Below are positions 41,376-42,037 of a stretch of DNA of 42,037 nt, piece after piece. Each line of letters opens with the position of its first letter. Positions within the stretch are counted from its first letter, which is position 1. The stretch lies in assembly GCA_904384225.1 (NCBI GenBank), contig CAJFJV010000015.1:1-42037 (forward strand), in the 5' to 3' direction. The notes below the pieces were generated by a model. That model had not been told where the DNA came from and searched no databases. It saw only the letters and a list, made by a program, of their open reading frames with translations. A program made the position numbers and the translations under genes. This DNA is from an uncultured Oscillospiraceae bacterium. Its GTDB lineage: Bacteria > Bacillota > Clostridia > Oscillospirales > Ruminococcaceae.

Positions 41376-41404
41376 AGTATAGCATACCTTGCATCAAAAG
41401 TAAA
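41376..41404 (-). promoter_or_regulatory. Promoter of the GH78 gene
   Basis: TTTACT, 17 bases, TATACT on the minus strand, with TGC just before the -10 box (extended -10). Confidence 0.65.
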
Positions 41405-41521
41405 CGGCACAAAACAAAATGAAATTAAAATTTTTTAGAATAACTGGATGACTCCAAAGCAGAACGTATAACCTCGTATCAATATTACCATACTAAGAAA
41501 AAAGAAAGGAAGACGCTTTTT

Positions 41522-41725
41522 ATGTACCATCCACAGGTCAAACAAATTGCAGATGAAATAGACAACCGTATCGGGCGGCTGAAGGCACACCGTTTTGATC
41601 CAATAGACGTCACCGGAAATCATGTAGAAGAACTCAATCAAGCCGTTTCCAAAGTAATTGGCAGTGCGTTAATCGGGGAACTGGAAAGCCTGCGCTCTTT
41701 TATTGATCAAACGGAAAAACATTGA
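41522..41725 (+). CDS. Small helical protein of unknown function
   Basis: A 67-residue soluble protein with AAGGAAG at good distance before the ATG. It is mostly helical and charged (VKQIADEIDNRIGRLKAHRF, HVEELNQAVSKVIGSALIGE), with no cysteine motif, signal peptide or membrane helix. Function not recognised. It is followed 27 bases on by another tiny ORF with its own ribosome binding site, so the two are probably co-transcribed. Confidence 0.65.
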   Translation: MYHPQVKQIADEIDNRIGRLKAHRFDPIDVTGNHVEELNQAVSKVIGSALIGELESLRSFIDQTEKH

Positions 41726-41752
41726 GTCCAAAATAGAGGAAAGGTCTTAACA

Positions 41753-41905
41753 ATGAACGGAATTCCCATGCCGCCCGCCCAAACCCCAGAGATGCTCCAA
41801 TGTCATAGTAAACTTATGGATGAAAACAGTCCAGTAAAAAAACAGATATATGGAATAAGCTCTCAAGAGGAAATACACCGCTGTATTGAAAAGCTCACCC
41901 GCTGA
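41753..41905 (+). CDS. 50-residue protein of unknown function
   Basis: ATG preceded by AGGAAAGG with an eight-base spacer. The product has a Pro-rich start (MNGIPMPPAQTPEMLQCHSK) and a charged C-terminus (SSQEEIHRCIEKLTR). It is too short for family recognition but lies directly after the 41522 gene and in the same direction. One in-frame stop-free stretch of this length could occur by chance; the ribosome binding site is the main evidence. Confidence 0.45.
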   Translation: MNGIPMPPAQTPEMLQCHSKLMDENSPVKKQIYGISSQEEIHRCIEKLTR

Positions 41906-41931
41906 ATAAATCTCCTTCATCTCTGCAAATT

Positions 41932-41940
41932 TGATAAAAT
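41932..41940 (+). promoter_or_regulatory. Extended -10 promoter near the window end
   Basis: TGATAAAAT followed by about 90 bases of leader-like sequence with repeated GAGAG motifs; the gene it serves lies outside the window. Confidence 0.35.
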
Positions 41941-42037
41941 GTAGGTTTGTCAATGATGTGTTACAGATTAAGGGAAGCGAATAAGACCTGCTTAGGAGAG
42001 CGCCAAGAGAGAGGACGCATGGGGAAATTGTTGTAAG

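Overview
The window reads as chromosomal DNA of a low-to-moderate GC, spore-forming-type Firmicute, most likely a gut Clostridium relative (Oscillospirales-like; this taxonomic placement is inference from gene content, not from a marker-gene search). Evidence: a DUF177/YceD-rpmF pair, a DUF512 radical-SAM protein next to der-plsY-gpsA, a SigH-like sigma factor, a CarD-like regulator, a TrmK methylase, LuxS, strong AGGAGG Shine-Dalgarno sites (several deciding GTG or TTG starts), and intracellular-type plant glycan enzymes (GH9 and GH78).

Layout. 1-2.3 kb: trmK and a DUF1858 protein (minus), then uppP (plus). 2.4-6.4 kb: a GH9 glycosidase (minus) with its own promoter and a dyad operator, diverging from an aspartate-type aminotransferase. 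6.4-13.4 kb: a frameshifted zinc-ribbon/membrane pseudogene, a zinc-dependent phospholipase C-like protein, a UMF1 family transporter behind a structured leader, a polysaccharide deacetylase, an unknown protein, an Lsa-type ABC-F protein behind a leader-peptide attenuator, and a DUF11 protein. 13.6-17.1 kb (minus): a zinc-ribbon protein, a SigH-like sigma factor, a beta-lactamase-family serine hydrolase with a possible 48-residue downstream membrane peptide, and an SGNH esterase. 17.4-20.7 kb: citrate synthase, a MalY/PatB C-S lyase, and convergent luxS. 21-29 kb is the conserved housekeeping block: yceD-rpmF, DUF512-der-plsY-kinase-gpsA-nadE (ribosome assembly, phospholipid synthesis, NAD synthesis).

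29-42 kb is more accessory: an AT-rich methyltransferase that looks acquired, a DUF368 membrane protein, a tightly coupled operon of two metallo-beta-lactamase-fold hydrolases, a thioredoxin-reductase-like flavoprotein and a DUF815 ATPase, a CarD regulator, a HAD/GNAT pair, a truncated transposase beside tRNA-Leu(UAG), about 850 bases of decayed DNA, a GH78 alpha-L-rhamnosidase, and two tiny unknown genes. 

The most interesting signals are regulatory RNA-like: a leader before the UMF1 transporter in which one upstream arm can pair either with a decoy copy or with a second copy that contains the ribosome binding site, and a complete antibiotic-type attenuator (promoter, five-codon leader ORF, antiterminator, terminator) before the ABC-F gene. 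No CRISPR array, rRNA, intact prophage or complete insertion sequence was seen.
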